Of a DNA stretch of 64,000 nucleotides, positions 8,000 through 16,849 are shown in pieces; the first letter of the stretch is position 1; the number at the start of each line of letters is the position of its first letter. The stretch is from Alkaliphilus peptidifermentans DSM 18978 (GTDB lineage: Bacteria; Bacillota; Clostridia; Peptostreptococcales; Natronincolaceae). The translations under genes and the position numbers were made by a program. The DNA lies in assembly GCF_900101495.1 (NCBI RefSeq), contig NZ_FMUS01000003.1, positions 156,088 through 220,087 on the forward strand. Reading direction: 5' to 3'. The notes below the pieces were generated by a model, which was not told the origin of the DNA, made no database searches, and saw only the letters and a list, made by a program, of their open reading frames with translations.

Positions 8000-9310
8000 A
8001 TGAGATTAACAAGGCGCTATTATCATGTTAAAGATGTTAAATGGAGGGATGAAATATCCTTTAATGATGGTATATTAAGCATCAGTAAAAAGCAGCTATT
8101 AGATGAAATATCACCCCTTATGAAAAGCATCGATTCAATAGATTTTGAAATTGCCAAGCCTGGGGAGAGCTGCAGAATAATCCATGCACTAGATGCAATA
8201 CAACCTATGTATAAAGTATCAGGGAATGGGTATTCATATCCTGGATATTTTGGAAAAGCAGAAACCGTTGGTGAAGGTGATACAAACCTGCTTAAAGGCT
8301 TCTCAATAATTCAAAGTGCACCACTACCTTGGGAGACAACCAGTGCCAGCAGTGGTCTATTGTACCCTAGAGATGCAATAATCGACATGTCTGGCGAAAT
8401 TGCTGGTATTTCACCTTTTTCCCAGACCATTAATTTGGTCATGATTTATAAATTGAAAGAAGGAAAATCATCAGCAGAGTACGACAATGATATACGATTA
8501 TGCAGCTTAAAGGTATCAGAAATTTTAGCAAAAACTACTCTCCTAAGGGAGCCAGATGAAAAAGAATTATTTGCGCTTGATGAGTTAAATTCAAATCTTC
8601 CAAATGTTGTCTTAGTATGGCAATGTCAAAATCAGGGTGTCTACTCAAATACCAATCTATATGGCCAAAATATTGACAATCTGGTTCCAACCTTATTGCA
8701 TCCCAATGAAATGCTAGATGGATGCATAGTCAGTGGAAATTACGTGTGGCCTGCTTTTAAAGTACCTACATATCTACATGTTAATCACCCAATATTATTA
8801 GAGCTCTATAGACAACATGGAGAAACAATTAACTTTAAAGGTGTAATCTTCAGCAGAAGTCACAATCCTACTAACTGGCATAAAGAAAGATCCGCAAATT
8901 TTTGTGTAAAGTTAGCAAAACAACTTGAAGCCCAAGGATTAATAATGGCCTGGGAAGGTGGAGGAAATGCAGCAGTAGATGGCATGCTGACAATTCAAGC
9001 AGCTGAAAAAAACGGAATTAAAGCTACAACAATTACTTTTGAATTTGGGGGAATAGATGGGACAGAAGGGATATTATTGGTTGATGATGTTCCAGAAGCA
9101 GATGCCGTTATTAGTGGTGGTAGTATAGAAAAGCAATATATATTGTCTAAGATGGATAGAGTTGTTGGCGGAGATGTATTAAGGCTTAATAAAGAATCAG
9201 GAGGATTATTTCCCTCTGCTTATGACAGCTATACCTTTGATAATACTACTCATCTGTACTGTTCTGGGAACCAAGCGGGGCATAGCAAGCTTTTTGCAGA
9301 ATCATACTGA
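8000..9310 (+). CDS. GrdE/GrdG/GrdI-like component B subunit lacking the usual cleavage cysteine
   Basis: This 436-residue protein matches the alpha/beta proprotein of glycine/sarcosine/betaine reductase component B along its whole length (NTNLYGQNIDNLVPTLLHPN, PTYLHVNHP, a KERSANF stretch, EGGGNAAVD, FGGIDGTEG). In canonical members, as I recall the family, the segment DGAIVSGNC is cut at the cysteine, which becomes the pyruvoyl group that binds the substrate amine. Here the segment reads DGCIVSGNY: Tyr248 replaces that cysteine. Such a protein should either stay uncleaved or be matured differently. The ATG at 8000 is preceded by AAGGAG and lies 3 bases after the GrdB-like stop, so the two are translationally coupled. 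The order (GrdB-like first) is reversed relative to the classical grdE-grdA-grdB operon. Confidence 0.85.
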   Translation: MRLTRRYYHVKDVKWRDEISFNDGILSISKKQLLDEISPLMKSIDSIDFEIAKPGESCRIIHALDAIQPMYKVSGNGYSYPGYFGKAETVGEGDTNLLKGFSIIQSAPLPWETTSASSGLLYPRDAIIDMSGEIAGISPFSQTINLVMIYKLKEGKSSAEYDNDIRLCSLKVSEILAKTTLLREPDEKELFALDELNSNLPNVVLVWQCQNQGVYSNTNLYGQNIDNLVPTLLHPNEMLDGCIVSGNYVWPAFKVPTYLHVNHPILLELYRQHGETINFKGVIFSRSHNPTNWHKERSANFCVKLAKQLEAQGLIMAWEGGGNAAVDGMLTIQAAEKNGIKATTITFEFGGIDGTEGILLVDDVPEADAVISGGSIEKQYILSKMDRVVGGDVLRLNKESGGLFPSAYDSYTFDNTTHLYCSGNQAGHSKLFAESY

Positions 9311-9376
9311 TATTCAATTAATAAATGCTTAAATTATCACTCGTGAATCTGAATTAAAAAAGGAGAGTGAAATCCA

Positions 9377-9775
9377 ATGAAACTAAAGTTTAACACTGAT
9401 ATCTGTACAGAATGCCACTCTTGTGAGCTTAGCTGCTCTATGGCTCACTATGATGTTTACAATACACAAAAAGCATCCTTAAGAATTATCACAAAATTCC
9501 CTGATAGTCCGGATCTAGCATATTGCAGGCATTGTTCCGATGCATTATGTGTAATGGCATGTAAATTTGATGCATTGTTAGTAGAAAACCAAGTGATTAT
9601 TCTTGACACTGAAAAATGTGTAAACTGCGGAATGTGCCAAGATGCATGCCCCTATGATGCAATTTTTAAACTACCAGATGATACATACTTTAAATGCGAC
9701 TATTGTAAAGGCGAGTTTAAGTGCACAAAAACATGTGCAACTGGAGCTTTATCAATTGCGAAGGAGGGGGAATAA
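9377..9775 (+). CDS. Four-cluster ferredoxin-type electron transfer protein
   Basis: This 132-residue protein has the cysteine pattern of HycB/DmsB-type iron-sulfur subunits: CTECHSCELSC near the N-terminus, CRHCSDALCVMAC, CVNCGMCQDACP and CDYCKGEFKCTKTC, enough to bind four [4Fe-4S] clusters. It would carry electrons in the cytoplasm. Its stop is directly followed by the AOR-family gene (ATG 2 bases later), so it is probably the electron partner of that oxidoreductase, as in other AOR operons with a ferredoxin-like subunit. A clear ribosome binding site (AAGGAGAG) precedes the ATG. Confidence 0.9.
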   Translation: MKLKFNTDICTECHSCELSCSMAHYDVYNTQKASLRIITKFPDSPDLAYCRHCSDALCVMACKFDALLVENQVIILDTEKCVNCGMCQDACPYDAIFKLPDDTYFKCDYCKGEFKCTKTCATGALSIAKEGE

Positions 9776-9776
9776 T

Positions 9777-11600
9777 ATGTATGAATGCTATTCAAAGAGG
9801 CTGTTAAGGATAAATCTAACCCTAAAAACATATACAATTGAACCAATTAGCGATGAGTATATTGAGAAATACATTGGTGGTATTGGTTTTGGAACTGAGA
9901 TAGTTTTTAGAGAAGTACCACCAACAGTTGATGCTTTTGATGAAAAGAATAAAATTACAATTAATGTTGGACCAATAAATGGAACCAGGGCACCATTGTT
10001 TGCACAGTCATGTATAGTGACAAAATCGCCAGCATCAAACGGTATGGTTAATAGCTATGCAGGAGGGGATATGGCCTATCGAATCAAGCAAAGTGGCTTT
10101 GATTCAATAATTATAGAAGGCAGGTCAGATCAACTGGTATATGTTCTTGTAGATGAAAATGGAGCGCAGTTTTACGATGCCAACCAGTTGAAGGGTAAGA
10201 CCACAGATTATACTGAAGATCATATCAAATCAATCCACGGAAAAGAACTAGGTGTTATTTCAATAGGACTTGCTGGTGAAAATATGGTGCGTTTTGCAGC
10301 ATGTATTTCAAATACTCGAGCATATGGCCGTGGAGGAGTAGGTGGTGTTTTTGGTTCTAAAAATTTAAAGGCCATTGCCATGAAGGGTAATAAAGATATA
10401 AAAGTGAACGATCCTGAAGGCTTCGAAAAAAATGTAGATAAATGCATAGAAATAATTGAAAGAGCCTTTGGCGATAACTGGAATTTATTGGCTTCTTTCG
10501 GTAAAAATGGAACAGGATCTGGTCTTGGAATGATTAATTCCAGAAATGCTTTGGCTACAAAAAATCATAAATTAAGTAGGTTTCAGAATGGTGATAAGAT
10601 TGATGGATATGCGTATATGGAAAACTATCCCACTAGATTAGTAGCCTGTCACGCTTGCGCAGTTCACTGTGGTCAAGTTCACAGGTTTGAAAAAGGGAAA
10701 TTTCCTGGGATGGTTACCAGAGGTCCAGAATATGAGACAATGTACTCATTTGGTTCTGATATTCTAAATGATGACCGAGAAATTTTGGCCAAAGCTCATC
10801 AAATTTGTGAAGAATATGGAATGGATACATTATCTGCTGGATGCACAGTTGCTTTTGCAATGGAATGCTATGAAAAAGGATTAATTGATAAAAAAGATAC
10901 TGGTGGTATCGATTTGAAATTTGGTAATAATGAAGAAATGATAAGGATGTTGGAAAAAATCGGCAAGAGAGAAAATATAGGTAATCTACTTGCAGAGGGA
11001 ACCAGAAGAGCTTCACAGAAGATTGGAAAAGGATCAGAGGGCTTTGCCATGCAAGTTAAGGGATTGGAGTTTGCTGCATGGATGCCACAGAGAATGAAAG
11101 GAGTAGCCTTAACCTTTGCAACATCCAACAGAGGAGCATGCCACAAACGTGCACCAGTGGGACTTGAAATAACTGGAAAGATCCCAATGGATAGTATTCA
11201 AAATAAACCGGAGCTTGTTAAAGAAATACAAGATAAGGTAAATGCTTTATTTACTTTGGTCTGCTGTAGGTTTGCAGAATTTGAATATCCAATGGGTCTA
11301 TTCTTAGATTTGCTGACTTCTGCTTCTGGTATTAGGGTTTCTGAAGAGGAATTTGTTAAGAAAGGTGAAATGATATGGAATATGGAGAGAATGTTTAACA
11401 TAGAATCTGGAATGTCAAAAAGTGATGATTGGCTACCAGAAAGATGTTTCGAAGCATTGACAGATATCAAAGAGCCGTTTCTTCCATTAACTGAGAAGGA
11501 CCTAACAAATATGCTAGATCGATATTATGAATTAAGAGGATGGGATTCCCAGGGTATTCCCAAAAAGGAGACCTTAGATATACTAGGAATTGTAAGATGA
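9777..11600 (+). CDS. Aldehyde:ferredoxin oxidoreductase family tungsten enzyme
   Basis: This 607-residue enzyme has the three-domain architecture of AOR. The N-terminal pterin-binding domain includes GGIGFGTEI, GPINGTRAP and the glycine-rich GRGGVGGVFGSKNLKAI stretch. The [4Fe-4S] ligands are C291-H-A-C294-A-V-H-C298 plus Cys496/497 near the C-terminus, matching the spacing of characterised AORs. The family oxidises aldehydes to carboxylates with ferredoxin, or the reverse. I chose ATG 9777 because AAGGAGGGGG precedes it; an earlier in-frame start overlaps the ferredoxin gene. It sits between a ferredoxin gene and a MoaD/ThiS-like gene and so appears to be a complete redox module. The substrate is probably the aldehyde or acid made by the upstream enzymes. 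Confidence 0.9.
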   Translation: MYECYSKRLLRINLTLKTYTIEPISDEYIEKYIGGIGFGTEIVFREVPPTVDAFDEKNKITINVGPINGTRAPLFAQSCIVTKSPASNGMVNSYAGGDMAYRIKQSGFDSIIIEGRSDQLVYVLVDENGAQFYDANQLKGKTTDYTEDHIKSIHGKELGVISIGLAGENMVRFAACISNTRAYGRGGVGGVFGSKNLKAIAMKGNKDIKVNDPEGFEKNVDKCIEIIERAFGDNWNLLASFGKNGTGSGLGMINSRNALATKNHKLSRFQNGDKIDGYAYMENYPTRLVACHACAVHCGQVHRFEKGKFPGMVTRGPEYETMYSFGSDILNDDREILAKAHQICEEYGMDTLSAGCTVAFAMECYEKGLIDKKDTGGIDLKFGNNEEMIRMLEKIGKRENIGNLLAEGTRRASQKIGKGSEGFAMQVKGLEFAAWMPQRMKGVALTFATSNRGACHKRAPVGLEITGKIPMDSIQNKPELVKEIQDKVNALFTLVCCRFAEFEYPMGLFLDLLTSASGIRVSEEEFVKKGEMIWNMERMFNIESGMSKSDDWLPERCFEALTDIKEPFLPLTEKDLTNMLDRYYELRGWDSQGIPKKETLDILGIVR

Positions 11601-11887
11601 TCACCGTTTCAGTACAAATGATGGGGATTTTTAAGAACTACATATCGGAAGAGGAAAGATACATTTCCCTTAAGGATGGTAGTACAATCATGGATTTACT
11701 GGAGGAACTCAGTAAAAAATGCAACCATGAGTTTAGAAAGGATGTAGTAGAAAAAATATCAACCAGTGAATGTTTGCAAAGTCTAATTTTCATAAATAAT
11801 AGGAATCTTGTTTTTGAAAAGGGCATTGACACTCAAATGGAGGATGGAGATAAAATTATGTTTTTACCTCCTATGGGAGGTGGATAA
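11597..11887 (+). CDS. MoaD/ThiS-like sulfur carrier protein
   Basis: This is a 96-residue ubiquitin-fold protein ending in PPMGGG. The terminal Gly-Gly is the site that is adenylated and thiocarboxylated in MoaD and ThiS. Its start ATG overlaps the AOR stop (ATGA), so translation is coupled. MoaD-like genes commonly accompany AOR genes and are thought to supply sulfur for the tungstopterin dithiolene. No MoaE or MoeB-like partner is encoded in the window, so it must use enzymes encoded elsewhere. A longer reading frame begins inside the AOR gene but lacks a ribosome binding site. Confidence 0.85.
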   Translation: MITVSVQMMGIFKNYISEEERYISLKDGSTIMDLLEELSKKCNHEFRKDVVEKISTSECLQSLIFINNRNLVFEKGIDTQMEDGDKIMFLPPMGGG

Positions 11888-11919
11888 CATACTGTAGGAG
11901 GACGGCTGTAGATTATGTT

Positions 11920-11957
11920 AAAAGAGGGTAATGGACTACTCATCACCCTCTTTTGTA
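11920..11957 (+). terminator. Terminator after the AOR/MoaD genes
   Basis: AAAAGAGGGT (11920-11929) pairs perfectly with ACCCTCTTTT (11945-11954) around a 15-base loop. Confidence 0.75.
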
Positions 11958-11995
11958 ATTTATTAAGCACACTATTATTAATGGATATATAGTGG

Positions 11996-12036
11996 GATTT
12001 CTTGAGATTGAAGTTAAAAACTCAAGAAATCTTTTA
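11996..12036 (+). terminator. Second perfect hairpin before the iron alcohol dehydrogenase
   Basis: GATTTCTTGAG (11996-12006) and CTCAAGAAATC (12021-12031) are an exact 11-bp inverted repeat with a 14-base loop, followed by TTTTA. It lies about 80 bases before the next start codon. It could be a second terminator or a leader element that controls the dehydrogenase. Confidence 0.6.
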
Positions 12037-12115
12037 TGGAAGAAAGATTTAAAAAGAAAGGCAGATAACTATTTTAAATAGAGAAGTAAATGGAATGAGA
12101 AAGGATGAAATAGCT

Positions 12116-13309
12116 ATGGAAAAAAAGTATTCACCTTTGGAACTAACTAGATTTATTGTTGGTCGTGGATCTCTTGATTTTCTTGGACAATTGTCAGCCA
12201 AGCGTGCAGCAGTAATTCATGGTGGTGCAAATGTGATGTCTACGATTACGAAAAACAGGATACAAAATCTTATAGAAAAAAATGGCGGTAAATGCCAATT
12301 TATTTCGGAAATAATCAACGAACCTTATTTTAGTGATATCAAAACAGTTGGCGATGAGATGAAGGAGTTTCAGCCAGACCTTATTATAGCCCTCGGTGGT
12401 GGTTCTGTTATTGATACTGCAAAAGCAATACATCTCTTTTATGAGTATCCCAATATGAGTCTTGAAGACTCCTTAAAGCCATATCAACTACCAACTCTAG
12501 GAGATAAAGCCAAAATGGTTGCAATTCCAACAACTAGTGGTACGGGATCTGAAACAACATCTGCTGCAGTATTCACTGATGATGAAAGCAAGCAGAAACA
12601 CCTTATGCTTGGGAATGGACTTATTCCAGCATATTCGATTATTGATGCTGACTTTACAGATTCACTTCCTTCAGTAATTGCAGCTCATACTGGTATGGAT
12701 GCATTAACTCACGCAATGGAGGCTGCTGTAAGTATGACAGCTTCACCTATGGTTGTATCAATTGCAATTGGTGCAGCCCTTGATCTTTTAGAAAATCTTA
12801 AACACTCTGTTAATGAAAATATTACAACAGAAGGAAAAAGAAAGGTAAGAGAAATATGTCATATAGCAGCAAGTATGTCTGGAGTTGCTATTACCAATTC
12901 TTGTGCTGGTCTTGCCCACGGATTTGATCAGCCAGGACCTTATTTTGGAATTCCCCATGGACAAATATGTGGACTGCTATTACCTTATACAACTGCATTT
13001 ACTGGCGTACACCCATCATATATCACTATAGCAAAAAGAATTGGAATAGTGGGCAATAATGATGGCGAACTTTGTCAATCTTTAGTAGACTATATTGTTG
13101 AGTTTAATAGGAGTATAGGAATTCCAGAAAGCTTTTCGGCTTTAGGTATTGATGAGAAAGAATTTATGGATAGAATTGATATTTTTTCTGAATTAGCAGT
13201 TTCTGCAATTGCAACAAAGCTATCACCTCGTATACCTAATATTAATGAAGCAAAAGAATTATTTATAGATGCTTTTTACGGTAAAAAACCGTTAATCTAT
13301 GAAGAGTGA
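12116..13309 (+). CDS. Iron-dependent alcohol dehydrogenase (group III)
   Basis: This is a 397-residue NAD(P)-dependent alcohol dehydrogenase. It shows the nucleotide-binding loop GGGSVIDTAKA, the family motif TTSGTGSE and the metal site spread over ADFTDSLP (Asp), HTGMDALTHAMEA (His) and HGFDQPGPYFGIPHGQ (two His). I prefer the ATG at 12116 because AAAGGATGA lies 7 bases upstream; an alternative ATG at 12095 adds seven residues. It stands alone between two hairpins and a terminator but is in the same orientation as the selenoenzyme genes. An aldehyde-alcohol step next to an AOR would let the cell balance reducing equivalents. Confidence 0.88.
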   Translation: MEKKYSPLELTRFIVGRGSLDFLGQLSAKRAAVIHGGANVMSTITKNRIQNLIEKNGGKCQFISEIINEPYFSDIKTVGDEMKEFQPDLIIALGGGSVIDTAKAIHLFYEYPNMSLEDSLKPYQLPTLGDKAKMVAIPTTSGTGSETTSAAVFTDDESKQKHLMLGNGLIPAYSIIDADFTDSLPSVIAAHTGMDALTHAMEAAVSMTASPMVVSIAIGAALDLLENLKHSVNENITTEGKRKVREICHIAASMSGVAITNSCAGLAHGFDQPGPYFGIPHGQICGLLLPYTTAFTGVHPSYITIAKRIGIVGNNDGELCQSLVDYIVEFNRSIGIPESFSALGIDEKEFMDRIDIFSELAVSAIATKLSPRIPNINEAKELFIDAFYGKKPLIYEE

Positions 13310-13383
13310 TTGTTAGTATAAAATTATTCTTTTTCTGCTATTGCACCCAAAACTTAGCATCCTTATGAATTTTTAACAACCTC

Positions 13384-13412
13384 AAGGCTCATTTTGAGCC
13401 TTATTATTTTTT
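13384..13412 (+). terminator. Terminator after the iron alcohol dehydrogenase
   Basis: AAGGCTCA and TGAGCCTT pair around TTT, followed by a long T-rich run. It marks the end of the catabolic island. Confidence 0.88.
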
Positions 13413-13479
13413 TTTGATTAGAATAAAAATTATATTATATCCAGTGTGTAACTTATTTAGTTACACACTATATAAAGGT

Positions 13480-14100
13480 AGTATCGACCACGAAAAAATC
13501 GACTATTTAAGTGTACCACCAATCTTTTATCAAAAACGACGTAGTAGGTGTAGTAGGCGTAGACATAGCATTAGATACATTATAGCAAATCATATCACAG
13601 ATAAGGTTATAGACTATATTTATCATGAAGAGTTAGAAAGTGCCATAATTAATGGAAAAAAATTAACCTATGAGGATGTTTGATTTTTCACACAAATAGT
13701 AAGCCTATATTTTTTTTCACTTATAGTTATAGGTGATACAGCTGCACCATGGTCTTTAGTAAGTATTATTTCTATCGATGAAATAATGGAGGAAGAAGTT
13801 CGTACTACTAGAATAACCTTAATAACTAGTTTATTAGTAATAATTGCTTTGATTATTACTATATTTACTATCTCAACTCAATTTCAAAACCAATTGAATT
13901 ATTAATCTATCAAAAATAAAATTGAAAAACTATCTAATAATGATTTAACCATTGATGAAAATAGTGAAGCTATAAAATACTTGGATAAAAAAGACGAGAT
14001 AAGAACAATAACCAGAGCATTAGCTGCAATGCGAAAAAACTTAATAGCTAAAGGTGCTACTGAAAATTTTGTAAATTATGTAAAAATAGAGGATATATGA
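13480..14100 (+). pseudogene. Decayed methyl-accepting chemotaxis protein (Cache-TM-HAMP remnant)
   Basis: Pieces of a chemoreceptor can be read in order but in different frames with stops between them. They are a Cache fragment (SVPPIFYQ, then GVVGVDIALDTL in another frame near 13550), a second Cache fragment ending GKKLTYEDV, then IGDTAAPWSLVSIISIDEIM, a transmembrane helix (ITLITSLLVIIALIITIF) and a HAMP-like segment (KIEKLSNNDLTID, KKDEIRTITRALAAM). A TAA at about 13903 splits the helix from HAMP, and the signalling domain is missing. Several frameshifts plus a large 3' deletion show that this is not functional. The short frame 13414-13683 falls in this remnant and is not a gene. Confidence 0.8.
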
Positions 14101-14215
14101 AGATTACGTAGAAGTAGAAAATATTCAAAATCAGTAATAAATCGTATGTTGAACGAAGGAATAAGTGTAAATAAAGTGTTAGTCATATTAGATGAATAAA
14201 ACCTAGGGGGAATTA

Positions 14216-14851
14216 ATGATGAAAAGGAAATTAATTATTACAATATGTATAGTTATAGCTGTGGTAATTTCAGGATGTACCAATAAATCTATTGACTCAT
14301 TCAAAGATGAAAAAGACCATTTGATTAATAAGATCTTAGAATTGGAAGAACAGGTATCCCAAAAAGAGGATGATATAAAGCGTCTACAAGATCTAAATAC
14401 CAAACTAACAATAGAGATAAAAGAACTAGAAGAGAGTTTTATAATGTCTAGGTTTTCTTCATATGCTATGTTAAAGGATAAATATGACTCCTTTGAAAAT
14501 TTGAAAAATATATATAATATAAATGCGAAATATAAAATTAAAGATGATTGGTATGTTCTAGATGATGAATATTTTAAATTGGAATTAATTGGATACAAAA
14601 ATGCTAAGAAGGTAGATTTTTATTTTCTAAGGATGGAATCAGATCAGGGAGAGGAATTAATATTTACTGATAATGACCCTAGTGATGGGTGGATATATAC
14701 AAATGATAGCATTAGTGAAATAATAGAAAAACATATTAAAGCTCCAAAAGGAAAGTTTTCGTATGAGCCTTATTTCGTACTTTACACAAAGGTGACCTTA
14801 GAGAATGGAGAAATCACACAAACACTAAAATTACCAATATATTATGAATAA
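14216..14851 (+). CDS. Predicted lipoprotein with coiled coil, unknown function
   Basis: I do not recognise this 211-residue protein. It begins with a short basic segment, a hydrophobic helix and a lipobox (VVISGC), so it is expected to be a diacylglyceryl lipoprotein on the outer face of the membrane. Residues about 30-75 are a charged heptad-rich coiled coil (the LEEQVSQKEDDIKRLQDL region), and the C-terminal 130 residues look like a small soluble domain. A ribosome binding site (AGGGGGAA) precedes two adjacent ATGs (14216, 14219). It directly follows the decayed chemoreceptor and is probably a monocistronic gene. Confidence 0.75.
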   Translation: MMKRKLIITICIVIAVVISGCTNKSIDSFKDEKDHLINKILELEEQVSQKEDDIKRLQDLNTKLTIEIKELEESFIMSRFSSYAMLKDKYDSFENLKNIYNINAKYKIKDDWYVLDDEYFKLELIGYKNAKKVDFYFLRMESDQGEELIFTDNDPSDGWIYTNDSISEIIEKHIKAPKGKFSYEPYFVLYTKVTLENGEITQTLKLPIYYE

Positions 14852-15029
14852 ATAACTGTAAAAAATCTATGATAAAAGCAAAAAAAATTATCTAAGTTTG
14901 ATAGTTTTTGTCCCATTAAATGTGTTATTAACTAATAAAAGAGTTTGGTTTGGTGTATGTAGAGGGTGCTTTGTTAACCTGACAGTAGATAACACTGTAT
15001 TATTATTAGTTGAGAGGAGGGAAATATTT

Positions 15030-15353
15030 TTGAAAGATTATAATGGATTCATACCTCCTTGTGGTATTTACTGTGGTGAGTGCCCAAATTTTTTGAGGAC
15101 AAATAACCCATGTGAAGGCGCAGAGAAGCATTGCAAGGTTAGAAAATGTAAAGGAATTTATGTATGTTGTATAGAGAAAAAGAGATACAATTATTGTTTT
15201 CAGTGTAGTATTTTTCCATGTAGTAGGTTTAAAAAGTTTGCAGAAAAATGGATGAAATTAGGACAAAACTTGATTTCAAATCAACAGAATTTGAAAGAGT
15301 TAGGAGAAACAAGATGGTTGGAAAAGTGGAAGCACAAAATTAATATGAATTGA
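15030..15353 (+). CDS. DUF3795-type cysteine-rich protein
   Basis: This is a small (107-residue) cytoplasmic protein rich in cysteine (CGIYCGECPNF, CKVRKCKGIYVCC, YCFQCSIFPC), the pattern of the DUF3795 family, thought to bind zinc or an iron-sulfur cluster. The function is unknown. I place the start at the TTG at 15030 because GAGGAGGGA lies 8 bases upstream and homology begins there (DYNGFIPPCGIYCGEC). The open frame further upstream, from 14898, has no ribosome binding site. Confidence 0.75.
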   Translation: MKDYNGFIPPCGIYCGECPNFLRTNNPCEGAEKHCKVRKCKGIYVCCIEKKRYNYCFQCSIFPCSRFKKFAEKWMKLGQNLISNQQNLKELGETRWLEKWKHKINMN

Positions 15354-15495
15354 CGGTAACGAACTGATATATTAGGATTTTTAGTTACAATGGCTAGAGG
15401 TTAGTGCAAATAGTTAAAAAAAGCTAGGAGAGATCAAATAAATAAAAAAAGTCTTTAAAATCGCACTAGAATGCGAATTTAAAGACTTTATATTT

Positions 15496-15582
15496 TGGTG
15501 CCGCGGAAGGGAATCGAACCCCCACGATCTTTCAATCGGCAGATTTTGAGTCTGCTGCGTCTGCCAGTTCCGCCACCGCGGC
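15496..15582 (-). tRNA. tRNA-Leu (anticodon CAA)
   Basis: Read on the minus strand, the molecule has a 7-bp acceptor stem (GCCGCGG/CCGCGGC), encoded CCA, a T-arm with GGTTCGATTCC and a long variable arm as expected for leucine. The anticodon loop CTCAAAA gives anticodon CAA (UUG codons). Confidence 0.95.
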
Positions 15583-15733
15583 ATGTGAGGTACAAAATTT
15601 ATGATACCATACACCTGTGAGAATGTCAATCATAAGGTTATAGAAAAATCTTCAACTATATATAGGCCACATATTCTGATATAATGCATTATGTAAACTA
15701 TTGCAAGGTTGAAAAAACAAAGGGGGAATGGGG

Positions 15734-16684
15734 ATGGACCCACTATCACACGCAATTATCGGCTTGTCCATCCATGGACTAAGTCAAGCACCAAGCTTAG
15801 GAAACCCTGCCAGCATCGGCGCTTTAATTGGTGCTATTGCACCTGATCTTGATATCATTACCAGAATAAAGGGTGATTATGTATATTTGAAGCATCACAG
15901 AGTTGAAACCCACTCGATTCCAGGGATAATAGGAGTTTCATTACTAATAACCTTAGGGCTTTCTCTTATCTACTCATCCTTTGTTTTTAGAGAGGTCTTT
16001 CTGTGGACAATGATAGGTGCTTTGTCCCATGTTGTTTTTGATCTATTGAACTCCTACGGTGTAGCATTACTATATCCATTGAACCGTAAGAAATATTCCA
16101 TAAACCTGATAATGATATACGATCCAGTTGTAATATTGTTGAGTGGATATATTCTATTTTTCAGCGGTCGGACTTTTTTTGAAAACCTCATGATGGGAGT
16201 AATTATGCTGGCTTACCTAATTCTCAAGGCATTAGACAAGAAAAGCCTAAAGAGAATACTACAAAACCAATATTGTAAAGGTGCTGAAATTAGAAAAATA
16301 ACAATTATGCCTTCGGATTATAATCCTCTTAAATGGGACTATATCGTAAAAACTAAGGAAGAATACTTAGTTGGAGATATTAAAAGCTTTAGAGGTATTC
16401 CAAATCAATTAAGACGATTTACTATTATAACCAATTCCATTATTGAAAAATCACTAAAGGAAGAACTGGGACAGTATTTTGAAAGCTTTACACCTTTTTT
16501 TCATATAGACTTTAAAGAGGAAAAGGATAGAATTATAGTGAAAATGACAGATCTAAGATATCGAGTAACTAATGGTTTTAAGCATCATGCAATTTTTCAC
16601 TATAATAATAATGCTCAATTAGAAAAAAGTGTATTTCATCCTTTTAAAATGGATAATCAAATTACAATAAAGAATGATCGGTAG
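15734..16684 (+). CDS. YdjM-like membrane protein (metal-dependent hydrolase superfamily)
   Basis: This 316-residue protein has an N-terminal membrane domain with four to five helices and the conserved polar motifs of the LexA-regulated YdjM/DUF457 family: MDPLSHAIIG, IAPDLDII and HHRVETHS, whose histidines and aspartates likely bind a metal. The C-terminal 120 residues are soluble. The biochemical function of the family is not settled. The second ATG (15734) is preferred because AAAGGGGG is 7 bases upstream. It is followed by an independent sigma factor operon. Confidence 0.78.
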   Translation: MDPLSHAIIGLSIHGLSQAPSLGNPASIGALIGAIAPDLDIITRIKGDYVYLKHHRVETHSIPGIIGVSLLITLGLSLIYSSFVFREVFLWTMIGALSHVVFDLLNSYGVALLYPLNRKKYSINLIMIYDPVVILLSGYILFFSGRTFFENLMMGVIMLAYLILKALDKKSLKRILQNQYCKGAEIRKITIMPSDYNPLKWDYIVKTKEEYLVGDIKSFRGIPNQLRRFTIITNSIIEKSLKEELGQYFESFTPFFHIDFKEEKDRIIVKMTDLRYRVTNGFKHHAIFHYNNNAQLEKSVFHPFKMDNQITIKNDR

Positions 16685-16849
16685 AATTAAGTCGATTATT
16701 TTTTATTGTTTTTTCAATAGTTTAACAAATATTTAAAAAACGTATATATCCTTTAACAGATAAAAGATATATAATTATAATGTTCAAAAAAATCTTATGG
16801 AACAAAAACCAACTTATTTCGTCTTAGAAATAGGAGGTCGTGGAAGGGA

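Noticed and set aside
13414..13683. 89-codon open frame after the iron dehydrogenase.
   Set aside because: It lies in the decayed chemoreceptor; the Cache motif GVVGVDIALDTL is read in a different frame across it and there is no ribosome binding site.
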